A stretch of 21,471 nt of DNA, taken from positions 1 through 21,471 of IMG/VR virus record IMGVR_UViG_3300037069_000295; one strand, written 5' to 3'. The notes under the pieces are model-generated. The model ran no database searches, was not told the origin of the DNA, and saw only the letters and a program-made list of their open reading frames with translations. The stretch is from a virus. Of the stretch, positions 7,683-15,095 are shown piece after piece. The position numbers and the translations under genes are program-made. Numbering within the stretch: the first letter of the stretch is position 1; each line of letters opens with the position of its first letter.

Positions 7683-8774
7683 ATGGCTACCAATTGGTCC
7701 CCAGGACAACTAAGCGCAGCTGCAGAGTTCATGCAGGCAAACATGAACAACCCCGGCGCCATTCAAGCCAGGGCGCAAGAGCTTGGCTTGAACAACAGCG
7801 ATCTGTTGCAAGCCGCTCAGACGGTCAACCCCAACCTTACGTTGGGCAACGTCAATCAGTACATGGGCGGGGCTGCTCCTGCCATGGCGCGTGGTGCCCA
7901 AATGGGTGGAGCGCAGCTCCAGGGCTACGAGAAGAACCCCTACCTCGACCAGATGGCAGCGGGCATCACCCAGCAAGCTACACGGAATCTGAACGAGCAA
8001 GTCCTACCTGGTGTCCGCTCGCAGGCAGTCGCCTCTGGTGGGTTTGGTGGGTCGCGTCAAGGCATCGCTGAAGGGCTGGCGATGGGCCGGACAAGTGACG
8101 CGATTACGAACAGTCTCTCCAATCTGTACGGGACCGACTACAACAACCAGATGAACCGTAACATGCAGAAGTACGGGATCGACCAGCAAACAGGGCTAGG
8201 GTACGGACAACTGGATGCGACAAATCGGGGGATTGACAACCAATATGCACTCGGCTTGCAGAACGCCGGAAATCAGCGCTACGCAACCGATCAGTCCTTT
8301 AACCTGGGGATGACGAATGCTGATAATCAGCGTTATTCGACTGATAAATCTTACGAAGTCGGCATGGCCGGAGCTAACGCCAGCATGGCGAACGCAGCCG
8401 CTTCCCAAGCAAATGCGGCGGGCAATCTCGCGCTAGGCCAGCAACAGCTTGGGCTGCAAGGCACCTTCGGCCTACTTGACCGACAATATCAGTATGGACA
8501 GGGCGCCCAGCAAGCTGCAGGAGCGGTGCAAAACACGCCCTACAACTACTGGAACCAGTTCAGCCAGGGTGCCAACTCCATCGGCCAGGGCTACGGCAGC
8601 TCCACCCAATCGGGCGGCGGCTCTGACCCGCTGCTGGGCGCGGCGGGCTTGGCGCAGGTCGGGTCCAGCTGGTACAACAGCCGCCCATCGGCGAACTCGG
8701 CGGGGGGGTCTAACTCCACCGGCTTCGGTACTGGCTCGGGCTTCGGGAATCAAGACCTCGGGACCTATTTCTGA
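7683..8774 (+). CDS. Putative internal virion (DNA ejection) protein, Gln/Asn/Ala-rich
   Basis: This is a 363-residue protein with AGGAG six bases before the ATG. It is rich in Gln, Asn, Ala and Gly. The segment LPGVRSQAVASGGFGGSRQG, followed by IAEGLAMGRTSDAI, is a pattern I associate with podovirus virion proteins encoded after the nozzle. A long helical section follows with 18-residue tandem repeats (NQRYATDQSFNLGM, then NQRYSTDKSYEVGM). The end is a Gly/Ser-rich low-complexity tail. Such Ala/Gln-rich long-helix proteins are often packaged inside the head and ejected with DNA. That role is inferred from composition and from the two larger proteins downstream. It is coupled to the cupin-like gene by TGATG. 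Confidence 0.55.
   Translation: MATNWSPGQLSAAAEFMQANMNNPGAIQARAQELGLNNSDLLQAAQTVNPNLTLGNVNQYMGGAAPAMARGAQMGGAQLQGYEKNPYLDQMAAGITQQATRNLNEQVLPGVRSQAVASGGFGGSRQGIAEGLAMGRTSDAITNSLSNLYGTDYNNQMNRNMQKYGIDQQTGLGYGQLDATNRGIDNQYALGLQNAGNQRYATDQSFNLGMTNADNQRYSTDKSYEVGMAGANASMANAAASQANAAGNLALGQQQLGLQGTFGLLDRQYQYGQGAQQAAGAVQNTPYNYWNQFSQGANSIGQGYGSSTQSGGGSDPLLGAAGLAQVGSSWYNSRPSANSAGGSNSTGFGTGSGFGNQDLGTYF
8235..8378 (+). repeat. 54-bp tandem repeat inside the ejection-type gene
   Basis: Two adjacent 54-base units (8271-8324 and 8325-8378) each encode 18 residues beginning NQRY(A/S)TD(Q/K)S. A shorter related unit (8235-8270) beginning DNQYALGL precedes them. The codons have diverged more than the residues, so the repeat is old and kept at protein level, consistent with a periodic helix. 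Confidence 0.7.
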
Positions 8775-9220
8775 TGACAGAAGTAGCGCAAACCATCCGT
8801 GAGCGAGTGGATGCCCTGGAGGCGTCCATGCTCAGCGCGCCACAGATTGATTGCCCTGTGACGGAGCGGTTCATTCCGGGGCTGTACGCGCGCGAGATCC
8901 GCATCCCCAAAGGGACCACGCTGATCGGGGCCGTACACAAGGCGGAAAGCATCGTCGTCCTGTCGGCTGGTACGTTAAAGCTGGTGACGGAAGACGGTGT
9001 GGTAGAGATCACCGCCCCGCACACTCTCACATGCAAGCCAGGCGCCAAGAACGCCGCTTTTGCTGTAGAGGATGCAGTGTGGACGAACTTCTTCCCGACG
9101 ACTGAAACCGACCCGCGAAAGTTGGTTGAACTGTTGACCTACTCCACCGCCGATGAACTTCTAGGCGGCCCCAAAAACCCCCAAATCGTCGCAAACAAAG
9201 CGGCAGAAATCGAGGCTTGA
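8774..9220 (+). CDS. Cupin-like phage protein
   Basis: This is a 148-residue protein coupled to the upstream gene by TGATG. After a helical start, residues 25-115 have the spacing of a small cupin barrel. CPVTERFIPGLYAREIRIPK leads to GTTLIGAVHKAESIVVLSAG (H55), then LVTEDGVVEITAP, CKPGAKNAAFAVEDAVWTNF and a final PTTETDP. This is a recognisable phage cupin-like family found among tail and virion genes. The second metal-ligand His expected after the H55-K-x-E segment is a Ser here, so it may not bind metal and may be purely structural. Enzymatic activity should not be assumed. Confidence 0.75.
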   Translation: MTEVAQTIRERVDALEASMLSAPQIDCPVTERFIPGLYAREIRIPKGTTLIGAVHKAESIVVLSAGTLKLVTEDGVVEITAPHTLTCKPGAKNAAFAVEDAVWTNFFPTTETDPRKLVELLTYSTADELLGGPKNPQIVANKAAEIEA

Positions 9221-9221
9221 T

Positions 9222-9809
9222 ATGTCCTTCGGAATGGTCGCAGCAGGTTTGGGCGCAGCAGCGTCTGTAAAGAGTCTTACCAGCAAAGGCGGTGGTGGAG
9301 GTGGGTCTACTGCCTCCAAAGACCCATGGGGCCCTGCCGCTCCATGGCTGGAGAAGAACCTCCAGACGGGCCAAGACCTGCAGAACTACTACCAGCAGAA
9401 CCCGTTCAACGACATGCAGAAGACTGCATATCAGAACCAGTTTTCGCAGAACGACCGGTTCAACAACGAGCTGTTCCCAGCCCTGATGCAGCAAATGGGG
9501 GGCTTGCTCGGGCCTAACTTCCAGATGCCGGCCAGCTACAAGCCAGGCGGCGCGCAAGCACAACAGGCGGGATTGCTCGCAGCTGCGCCACAAACCGGCC
9601 CCAATGGGCAGCCCGCACAATACGCGAATCCCTCGTTCGGCCTGATCAACTGGGCGGCTCAGAACCCATTCACCAATGGCGGCATCACCGACAAGACAGT
9701 GAAGGCGTTGACTCCCGAAGAAGAGTCGGCAGAAGCCAAGAAGAAGCGCGAAGAAGAAGAACGTCAACGCGCATGGGAAGACGAGCTTCGAGGCGCGGGC
9801 GCAGCTTGA
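9222..9809 (+). CDS. Hypothetical virion-module protein with charged C-terminal helix
   Basis: This is a 195-residue protein starting two bases after the cupin stop. A short hydrophobic, Ala-rich N-terminus (MVAAGLGAAASVKSL) and a GGGGGS linker are followed by a Gln/Asn/Tyr/Phe-rich body. The C-terminus is a strongly charged helix (PEEESAEAKKKREEEERQRA). Composition matches the neighbouring Gln-rich putative ejection proteins. No enzyme motif is present. It may be a minor internal virion protein or an assembly factor. Its family was not recognised. Confidence 0.5.
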   Translation: MSFGMVAAGLGAAASVKSLTSKGGGGGGSTASKDPWGPAAPWLEKNLQTGQDLQNYYQQNPFNDMQKTAYQNQFSQNDRFNNELFPALMQQMGGLLGPNFQMPASYKPGGAQAQQAGLLAAAPQTGPNGQPAQYANPSFGLINWAAQNPFTNGGITDKTVKALTPEEESAEAKKKREEEERQRAWEDELRGAGAA

Positions 9810-9833
9810 AAACAGAACTACTAGGAGCAGTCC

Positions 9834-11453
9834 ATGGGGCTTCTTGACGCACTCAATTCTGACGAAGGCCGGTTTGGTCTTGGTCTTCTTTCCATGGCAG
9901 GTCCGCAAGCGCAGCCAATGAGCGCCGGGCAGCGAATCGCCGGGGCTATGCAGTTCATGGAGGCAGGGAAAGACCGGCAGGCTAAAGAGGCCGCTGCTCG
10001 CATGCAGCAACAATATGTCCTCTCCCAGATTGCTGAGAACGAATCACAGAATCAGGCGCGCATGCAGCAAATGGCCCAGGCCAAGGGCCTCAACGACCTG
10101 ATTCAAAGCCGCCTCAATCGTGGAGGTGGCGGAATGTCTGCGCAAGGCGGTGGGCAGATGCCTGGCGCACAAGGCGGCATGCCTAGCCAGGGGGGACAGG
10201 GCATGCAAGGCGGGGGTATGCAAGGCGGTCAGCAGCAATCAGGCGGGTTCCCCTTCACAATGGACGACATTCTCGCCATCCAAGCCGCTAAAGGCCCGGA
10301 CTTCCTGCCCGCATACAAGTTCGCCAAAGAGGGCATCAAGCTGGAGCCAGGCACGACCTACCGCGACCCTGTGACCGGCGAAGAGCGGATGATCCCCAAG
10401 CTGGAAAACGGGATGATCCGTCGCAATGGCACGGTTGGCTATGAGCCGGGCTACGCCGAGTCCGTTGCCAGCTTGGAAGGCTCTAAGACGGCTGCTACAG
10501 AGCGCGCGAAGTACGGTTATGACATTGGCCGCGCACGGGAGACTGCCAACATTGGAGCTGACAACGACTTGGTGGTTGTCCAGCTGCCTTCAGGCCCCAG
10601 GCAGATGACCCGCGCCCAAGCTCGTGACATGGCGAACCAAGCGGCACAACAGCAGCAGGGTGCAGGTAGTTTGCCCCCGGTCGCTGGCAATCAGCGCTTG
10701 ACGCCGCAATTGCAACAGTTGATTGCGCAAGACGCTGCCGCGAATGGCATTGCCAACCCAGTAACCAACTTTCAGGGGGCCGGCCCAAATCAAGCATACG
10801 GGATGACCAATGCAGCGCCACAGATGCAGGCGGGGCCTGGCATTCCATTGCAGTCCCCCGCACAGGCTGCAGCAGATCAAAAGCTTGCGCTTGGTCGCGC
10901 TGACCAAGTTCTGACCCGAGAAGGTAAGGCACGCAACGCAGCCGAAAACCTGACCAATGCTGACCGCGCTATTGAACTTCTCGGTCAAGGCCCGACAGGG
11001 AGTGGCATTGGCGCTGCGCTGGATAAGGGCGCAGCTATCTTCGGCAAGGCCACAGAAGGCTCTTTGGTGTCGCGTCAGCTGGATATTGTCTCGGCCAACA
11101 TGGTCAAGAATGTGCCTCGTTTCGAAGGGCCGCAGTCTAATGTGGACGTAGACGGATACAAGGACGCGGCTGGTCGCGTGGCTGACCGGACGTTGCCGGT
11201 GGCTCAGCGGATCGCGGCCGCTAAAGAAGTGCGTCGTTATGAAATGAAAGCCCTTGCGCAAAACGGAGGCGACCCAGCGAGAGCAGGAATTGCGCCTTTG
11301 CAGGACCAGCAAGAAAGCGCGGCCGCGCCAAAAAGCCCCACGATTGTTGACCAGTTGCCAACGGCCAACAGGACAAATAAAGGCCAAAGATACCGTGACA
11401 AGGAGACAGGCGCATACTTCATCTCCAACGGCATGCAATGGCAAAAGGAGTAA
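9834..11453 (+). CDS. Putative internal virion protein with Gly/Gln low-complexity region
   Basis: This is a 539-residue protein with AGGAG upstream. The N-terminus MGLLDALNSDEGRFGLGLLS, followed by an Ala/Gln/Met-rich helix, is a pattern seen in podovirus virion proteins of this gene block. Residues roughly 98-140 are almost only Gly, Gln, Met, Ala and Pro. The central part is helical with another Gln-rich stretch (ANQAAQQQQGAG). The protein ends with a small module GQRYRDKETGAYFISNGMQW. It probably belongs to the set of two or three large proteins ejected with the DNA. It has no transglycosylase or peptidase motif that I can see. The large gene downstream follows three bases later. Confidence 0.6.
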   Translation: MGLLDALNSDEGRFGLGLLSMAGPQAQPMSAGQRIAGAMQFMEAGKDRQAKEAAARMQQQYVLSQIAENESQNQARMQQMAQAKGLNDLIQSRLNRGGGGMSAQGGGQMPGAQGGMPSQGGQGMQGGGMQGGQQQSGGFPFTMDDILAIQAAKGPDFLPAYKFAKEGIKLEPGTTYRDPVTGEERMIPKLENGMIRRNGTVGYEPGYAESVASLEGSKTAATERAKYGYDIGRARETANIGADNDLVVVQLPSGPRQMTRAQARDMANQAAQQQQGAGSLPPVAGNQRLTPQLQQLIAQDAAANGIANPVTNFQGAGPNQAYGMTNAAPQMQAGPGIPLQSPAQAAADQKLALGRADQVLTREGKARNAAENLTNADRAIELLGQGPTGSGIGAALDKGAAIFGKATEGSLVSRQLDIVSANMVKNVPRFEGPQSNVDVDGYKDAAGRVADRTLPVAQRIAAAKEVRRYEMKALAQNGGDPARAGIAPLQDQQESAAAPKSPTIVDQLPTANRTNKGQRYRDKETGAYFISNGMQWQKE

Positions 11454-11456
11454 CCA

Positions 11457-13754
11457 ATGGCCTTTGAACTGGTTGAGGACGAGCCCAAGAAAGGCCGGTT
11501 TGAGCTTGTGGAGGATGACCGCCCCAAGGGGAGCGGCAGCACTGCTGTGGACGCTGGGAACGCTGTAGGTACTGGCTTCTTCCGGGGCCTTACTCAACTG
11601 GCCGGGCTGCCTGCCGACACGGCGTACAACATCCGCGACTTGGGCAAGGCCGCGCTTGGTACTGCCTATCAAGCAGCAACTGGACGGGCCGCGCCTGATG
11701 CCCTGTCTGTAGGCGACCGCAGTCGGGATATTGGGTCCGGGCAATGGCTGCAAAACCAGATGCGCCGCACCGCCCCCACTCGCGGCATGATCGACCCTGT
11801 GAATCCTGAGTATGAGGGCGGCTATCTGCAGTCAGCTGGCGGGGCACTTTCCGGCGTTGCTAACCCCGGCACGCGTGGAGAACTGGCCGGGCAAGTCTTG
11901 AACAACGTGCTCAGCAGCACGGCTGGGAAGGCGGTCTATGACGCCACCGGCAGTCCTGAGCTTGCGATTGCTGCAAGCATGTCGCCACTCGCTGCTCAGC
12001 AAGCATTGGCGGCAGGTACCAAGTACGCAATCCGTGGCGATGAAAAGGGCCGCCAGCAGATGGCCCAGCGCATCCAAGACTTGAAGGCGGCAGGGGTGGA
12101 GAATCCGACCCTCGGCCTCGCATCTGGCAATCAGATGATCGGCGGGGTAGAGAACCTGCTGCAGCAAACCCCCGGCGCTATCGGCGTGATGCGCCGTGCA
12201 CGGGAGGAAGCTCTCGGCGGATTGCAAGGAACGAACGAGCGCGCAGCCAATGCCGCATCGATCAACCGGGGCTCTTTGGAGTCTGGGCAAGCCATACAGG
12301 CAGGATTGAGGCAGTTCCGCGACGAGTTCAAGGGCAACCAGTCGGCGCTGTATGACCGGCTCGACCAGTTCATCCCGCCTCGTACTCCGGTCAACGTGGA
12401 GGCCACCAAGCGCACTCTTGCTGCGCTGAATGCCGACATCCCCGGCGCCCCAGAGCTTTCAAAGCAGTTCAAGAACTCGCAGATCCAGTCCATTGAACGC
12501 GCGCTATTGGCAGATATAGGCGAGACGGCTAAAGGTTCGCCCGTGTCGATCACTTCGCCAGTGTTTGGCCGGGTTGAGCCGGTTGGCGTGGACATGATGG
12601 GCCGCCCCGTCTATCGCGGCGATCAAGTTGGGACATCTCGACAATCTGGCGCAAGTATTGAAGGCCGGACGCCCACCAAGACGGACATGATGGGGCGCCA
12701 AGTGCCGATTTCTGGCGCAGAGGCCCAGCGAATTGGCATACCTGGGGGAGATGTTCCAATCTATGGCCGCGTCCCGATGCGCACAGATTCCATGGGGCGT
12801 GTTGTCCCGCAAGAGCCCGTGGTTGGCGAGCGCACAACGCGCATTGACCCAATGTTGACTTCGGCCTTCTCCGGAGTTGGGGTATTGCCAACGCCATCAA
12901 ACACGCTTCCATTCGAGGCGATGAAGAAAACTAGAACGCTTGTCGGCAACGAGATTGCTGATGCCAACTTGGCAAGCAGCGTGCCCAGAAGCAAATGGAA
13001 CCCGCTGTATGCCGCGTTGTCAGATGATCTGCAAGCAGCCGCCCGTCAGGCTGGTCCTGAGGCGTCCGGCGCATTCAATCGAGCCAACGACTTTACCCGT
13101 TCTGGGATGCAGCGCATTGAACGAGTGCAACCATTCGCCGATGCTACTTCGCCTGAGCGTGCTTTCCAGATGCTGGAGCGTACCCTCCCCGATGGCGTGT
13201 CTACCCTGCAGGCGGTGAAGAAGTCTTTGCCAGAAGGCGCGCGTGGTCAAGTCGCCGGGACTGTCATTGAGCGGCTTGGAAAAGCCACGCCAGGCCAGCA
13301 GAATGAAATGGGCACGAACTGGAGCCCCGAAACATTCCTGACCAACTGGAACAGGATGAACCCTCGCGCACGGGATGAACTGGTGAGCGGGTTCCCAAAT
13401 GCGGACAAGGTGAAGGCCGACATTGATGCTGTGGCCAAAGCTACTAGCATGATGCGCGACAACTCCAAGATGTGGGCCAACCCATCCGGGACTGGAGCTA
13501 ACACTGCTGCGCGAGGCTTGCTTGGGTTGGTTGGTGTTGGTGGCCTGGGTGCTGCTGGCGGCCTGCTGAACCCGCTAATACCGGTTGGCGCTGCTACCGG
13601 GTTGCTCGGTGCGAACGCCGCTGCCCGTGGGCTGACGAATCAAGGCGTCGTCAACGCTGCGGCTTCTCGGACGACTCTCGACCCGCGTCTTGTGGACGCC
13701 CAGGTTCGCGGGATGATCGGCAGTGGCCTGTTGAACTACTCCCCACAACAGTAG
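11457..13754 (+). CDS. Large putative DNA ejection / internal virion protein
   Basis: This 765-residue protein is the largest in the window, with AAAGGAG before the ATG. It opens with two copies of FELVED (residues 3-8 and 15-20), an N-terminal pattern common in large podovirus virion proteins. The rest is mostly helical and rich in Ala, Gly, Arg and Gln. The centre carries three spaced D-(M/S)-M-G-R motifs (D379, D410, D444) linked by Gly/Pro segments. Residues about 685-735 are Gly/Ala/Leu-rich and hydrophobic (GLLGLVGVGGLGAAGGLL, then IPVGAATGLLGANAAARGL), enough for one or two membrane-inserting helices. That fits a protein forming part of a trans-envelope ejection channel. No peptidoglycan hydrolase motif was found. 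The role is inferred from size, position and composition. Confidence 0.65.
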   Translation: MAFELVEDEPKKGRFELVEDDRPKGSGSTAVDAGNAVGTGFFRGLTQLAGLPADTAYNIRDLGKAALGTAYQAATGRAAPDALSVGDRSRDIGSGQWLQNQMRRTAPTRGMIDPVNPEYEGGYLQSAGGALSGVANPGTRGELAGQVLNNVLSSTAGKAVYDATGSPELAIAASMSPLAAQQALAAGTKYAIRGDEKGRQQMAQRIQDLKAAGVENPTLGLASGNQMIGGVENLLQQTPGAIGVMRRAREEALGGLQGTNERAANAASINRGSLESGQAIQAGLRQFRDEFKGNQSALYDRLDQFIPPRTPVNVEATKRTLAALNADIPGAPELSKQFKNSQIQSIERALLADIGETAKGSPVSITSPVFGRVEPVGVDMMGRPVYRGDQVGTSRQSGASIEGRTPTKTDMMGRQVPISGAEAQRIGIPGGDVPIYGRVPMRTDSMGRVVPQEPVVGERTTRIDPMLTSAFSGVGVLPTPSNTLPFEAMKKTRTLVGNEIADANLASSVPRSKWNPLYAALSDDLQAAARQAGPEASGAFNRANDFTRSGMQRIERVQPFADATSPERAFQMLERTLPDGVSTLQAVKKSLPEGARGQVAGTVIERLGKATPGQQNEMGTNWSPETFLTNWNRMNPRARDELVSGFPNADKVKADIDAVAKATSMMRDNSKMWANPSGTGANTAARGLLGLVGVGGLGAAGGLLNPLIPVGAATGLLGANAAARGLTNQGVVNAAASRTTLDPRLVDAQVRGMIGSGLLNYSPQQ
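12591..12800 (+). repeat. Three spaced DxMGR repeats in the large virion protein
   Basis: Codons for DMMGRPV (from 12591), DMMGRQV (from 12684) and DSMGRVV (from 12786) recur every 31-34 residues. They are separated by Gly/Pro/Arg-rich linkers containing YRGD, EGRTP and YGRVP segments. The repetition is seen at protein level. It suggests a repeated beta-hairpin or strap in an otherwise helical protein. Confidence 0.6.
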
Positions 13755-13832
13755 GCTGATGCCACCAATGATCAAAACCACCGGCCCCCATATCCAAAGG
13801 AGCATGGCTCCATCGCTAGGTTTCTGTGTCAT
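13575..13832 (-). CDS. Possible antisense single-pass membrane protein (uncertain)
   Basis: This 85-codon minus-strand ORF begins in the gap at 13832 and runs into the end of the large virion gene. It starts MTQKPSDGAMLLWIWG and continues with a strongly hydrophobic stretch (PVVLIIGGISLLLWGVV), a convincing membrane helix after a short polar N-terminus. The rest is polar and Arg-rich and overlaps sense coding sequence. AGGGGT lies six bases before the ATG on that strand. The gap, the ribosome site and the helix together are unusual for a shadow ORF. However, it opposes every neighbour, its second half is plain antisense, and no promoter is seen. It could be chance. Confidence 0.2.
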   Translation of the reverse strand: MTQKPSDGAMLLWIWGPVVLIIGGISLLLWGVVQQATADHPANLGVHKTRVESRPRSRSVDDALIRQPTGSGVRTEQPGSSANRY

Positions 13833-13859
13833 GTCTACCCCTAAAAGTGGTTCCTGATT
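13755..13859. other. 105-bp intergenic gap between virion and lysis genes
   Basis: This is one of the few real gaps on the plus strand. It holds no convincing terminator or sigma-70 promoter. A short stem GGAGC-ATG-GCTCC lies at 13799-13811 without a T-run. A 32-codon plus-strand ORF (13759-13857) has no well-placed ribosome site. The minus strand carries the start of an ORF with a membrane-helix-like sequence, listed separately. Confidence 0.5.
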
Positions 13860-14261
13860 ATGCCGCGTGAACGCTTTTGGCTGTGCAGGTTGTATGTGTG
13901 TCTGTCAGTCTTGCTCGCGGTAGTCCTTGGGTGGACTGACCCAGATTCGCAGCATTACATCAACGGGCTGAACTACGAAACACTGAATGGCCGGGCGGCC
14001 TCGGTGTCTCTTGCGTTCTGTGCCATTTGGGGGGTATTGGATACAATATTCCATGATCTATTGAAAGCTCGGGCATGCATCTTCACGCAAATTCGCCGGT
14101 TTCGCTATTTGTGGCTGATGGGCCTGGTGATTGGGCTGACAGCTCTTATCCATCAGAATCTCGTGTCGGGCTACGTCATGCCGGTGATCTTGAGATACGG
14201 CCTCGACGCTATGTTCGCCCTGTTCATCGCTTGTCGCGACCCATGGACACACCGGCAATGA
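13860..14261 (+). CDS. Small multi-pass membrane protein at the start of the lysis cassette
   Basis: This is a 133-residue protein with about four hydrophobic segments: residues 8-25, 46-65, 84-103 and 108-125. It has a positively charged start (MPRER) and a basic loop (IRRFR) before the third segment. ATG 13860 is the only start after an in-frame TAA at 13842; its ribosome site is weak. The gene overlaps the next by ATGA and opens a run of three membrane-protein genes upstream of the endolysin. A role as holin, antiholin or lysis regulator is plausible, but no named family was recognised. Confidence 0.6.
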   Translation: MPRERFWLCRLYVCLSVLLAVVLGWTDPDSQHYINGLNYETLNGRAASVSLAFCAIWGVLDTIFHDLLKARACIFTQIRRFRYLWLMGLVIGLTALIHQNLVSGYVMPVILRYGLDAMFALFIACRDPWTHRQ

Positions 14262-14266
14262 GAATG
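14258..14266 (+). promoter_or_regulatory. Possible holin dual translation start (ATG AGA ATG)
   Basis: Two Met codons flank one Arg codon, so the longer product would carry one extra positive charge at its N-terminus, as in lambda S (Met-Lys-Met). No strong Shine-Dalgarno precedes either codon. Translation of the first is probably coupled to termination of the upstream gene through ATGA. Confidence 0.4.
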
Positions 14267-14680
14267 CTGTCCTACATTCAGGGGCTCGTATTCATGATGT
14301 GGGCTGGTGCTGCGGTGGCCGCGCCCCTGGTGGATACGACAGAAAACGACAAGTGGTGGTTTTCTCTGCTGATGGCCTCCATGGGGGTTATCACCGTGGT
14401 CCTAGGCAAGGTCAAGGCTGAGATCGACGCAGAGCGAGAGAACATGCTCGCCCGACAAGCAGACCCAAGCGTCCCTCCGTACATTCCAATGACCATGAAG
14501 CAATGGACTGTGATGGTTGCTTCTCAGTCTGCAGTGTGCTGGATGGCTGCCGCAATCTTCTACTTCCTCGGAAGACACTGGCAGCTAGGCCAATGGATGC
14601 TCCCCGCTACGGTGGCTCTTGCCGCGATTGGTGGAGCGAAGTCGATTGAGTACGCCATGACAAGGTTCCTGCAAAAATGA
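14258..14680 (+). CDS. Putative holin with Met-Arg-Met dual start
   Basis: I place the start at ATG 14258, which overlaps the upstream stop (ATGA), giving 140 residues. Another ATG lies two codons later at 14264, and an earlier in-frame one at 14243. Hydrophobic segments lie at about 4-22, 34-50, 84-104 and 112-127. The first ends in AGAAVAAP, which also resembles a signal peptide. A charged amphipathic helix (KVKAEIDAERENMLARQ) joins the second and third. Small size, membrane segments and position upstream of a signal-less GH108 endolysin support a holin role. The spacing of the two N-terminal Met codons around a basic residue resembles the lambda S holin/antiholin arrangement. The assignment is inferred; the 13860 or 14677 product could be the holin instead. 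Confidence 0.6.
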   Translation: MRMLSYIQGLVFMMWAGAAVAAPLVDTTENDKWWFSLLMASMGVITVVLGKVKAEIDAERENMLARQADPSVPPYIPMTMKQWTVMVASQSAVCWMAAAIFYFLGRHWQLGQWMLPATVALAAIGGAKSIEYAMTRFLQK

Positions 14681-15015
14681 AACCCCTCCTGCTCTACCTG
14701 TTCTGTGCGTGCAATGCGTACCTGCTTGTCATGCACATTATTGGTGGGCGGCGCCGGGTCTTGTTCGGGCTGCTGCTGGGCTCGATTGCCTGGCTAGGGC
14801 TTTCGTACCTGCTGTACGACCTGGGGGCGCGCGGGCCGATGTTCCCCCGCCACACAATCCCAGTGCCCTTGCTGGCCGTCCTAGCGGTCTTGACAGGGGT
14901 TTTGACGCCTGGGGCATGGCACCGCAAATCGCTGCAGGTGACAGACGATGGATTCGACTCCACCCGGCCCAGCGCGCCGGCCCCTCTTGAGGCCAAACAA
15001 CCTACGGTGCATTGA
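14677..15015 (+). CDS. Small membrane protein, lysis cassette
   Basis: This is a 112-residue protein whose ATG overlaps the upstream stop (ATGA). Hydrophobic segments lie at about 4-22, 28-47 and 62-77, and a basic cluster (GGRRR) follows the first. The C-terminal 30 residues are polar and Pro/Asp-rich. It has no coiled coil and no lipobox, so it does not look like an Rz-type spanin. It may be a second holin-like protein or holin partner. No named family was recognised. Confidence 0.55.
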   Translation: MKPLLLYLFCACNAYLLVMHIIGGRRRVLFGLLLGSIAWLGLSYLLYDLGARGPMFPRHTIPVPLLAVLAVLTGVLTPGAWHRKSLQVTDDGFDSTRPSAPAPLEAKQPTVH

Positions 15016-15095
15016 GGATAAAATATAGGCGGGCGAAACAGCGCAGGAACGCTGCCAGCCCTAATCACCCACCAACCTAGACGGAGGTTCGGCAA
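15016..15095 (+). promoter_or_regulatory. Leader region of the HNH-like gene with two hairpins
   Basis: This 80-base gap holds an AT-rich patch (GATAAAATATA, around 15017-15027) in otherwise GC-rich DNA. It could be a -10 element, but no matching -35 at normal spacing is visible. A hairpin CAGCG-CAGGAA-CGCTG (15039-15054) is bracketed by GGGC and GCCC (15031-15034, 15058-15061). A second inverted repeat AACCT-AGACGG-AGGTT (15074-15089) contains the GGAGG ribosome site (15083-15087), eight bases before ATG 15096. Occlusion of the ribosome site is possible but the stem has only five pairs. Confidence 0.35.

Noticed and set aside
9027-10013. 328-codon minus-strand frame with a hydrophobic Phe/Leu-rich part
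   Set aside because: The Phe/Leu stretch is the antisense of the Lys/Glu-rich helix near 9720-9790 and does not indicate a membrane protein.
10590-11753. 387-codon minus-strand frame opposite the internal virion protein genes
   Set aside because: No recognisable domain, no ribosome site, and the opposite strand has strong gene evidence.
13759-13857. 32-codon plus-strand ORF in the gap before the lysis genes
   Set aside because: No ribosome site at the right distance, no recognisable sequence, and the internal AAAGGAG is too close to its ATG.
15011-15030. Sigma-70 promoter at the AT-rich patch GATAAAATATA
   Set aside because: No -35 element at 16-18 bases; the nearest TTGAGG is about 26 bases away. 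Kept only as part of the leader region.
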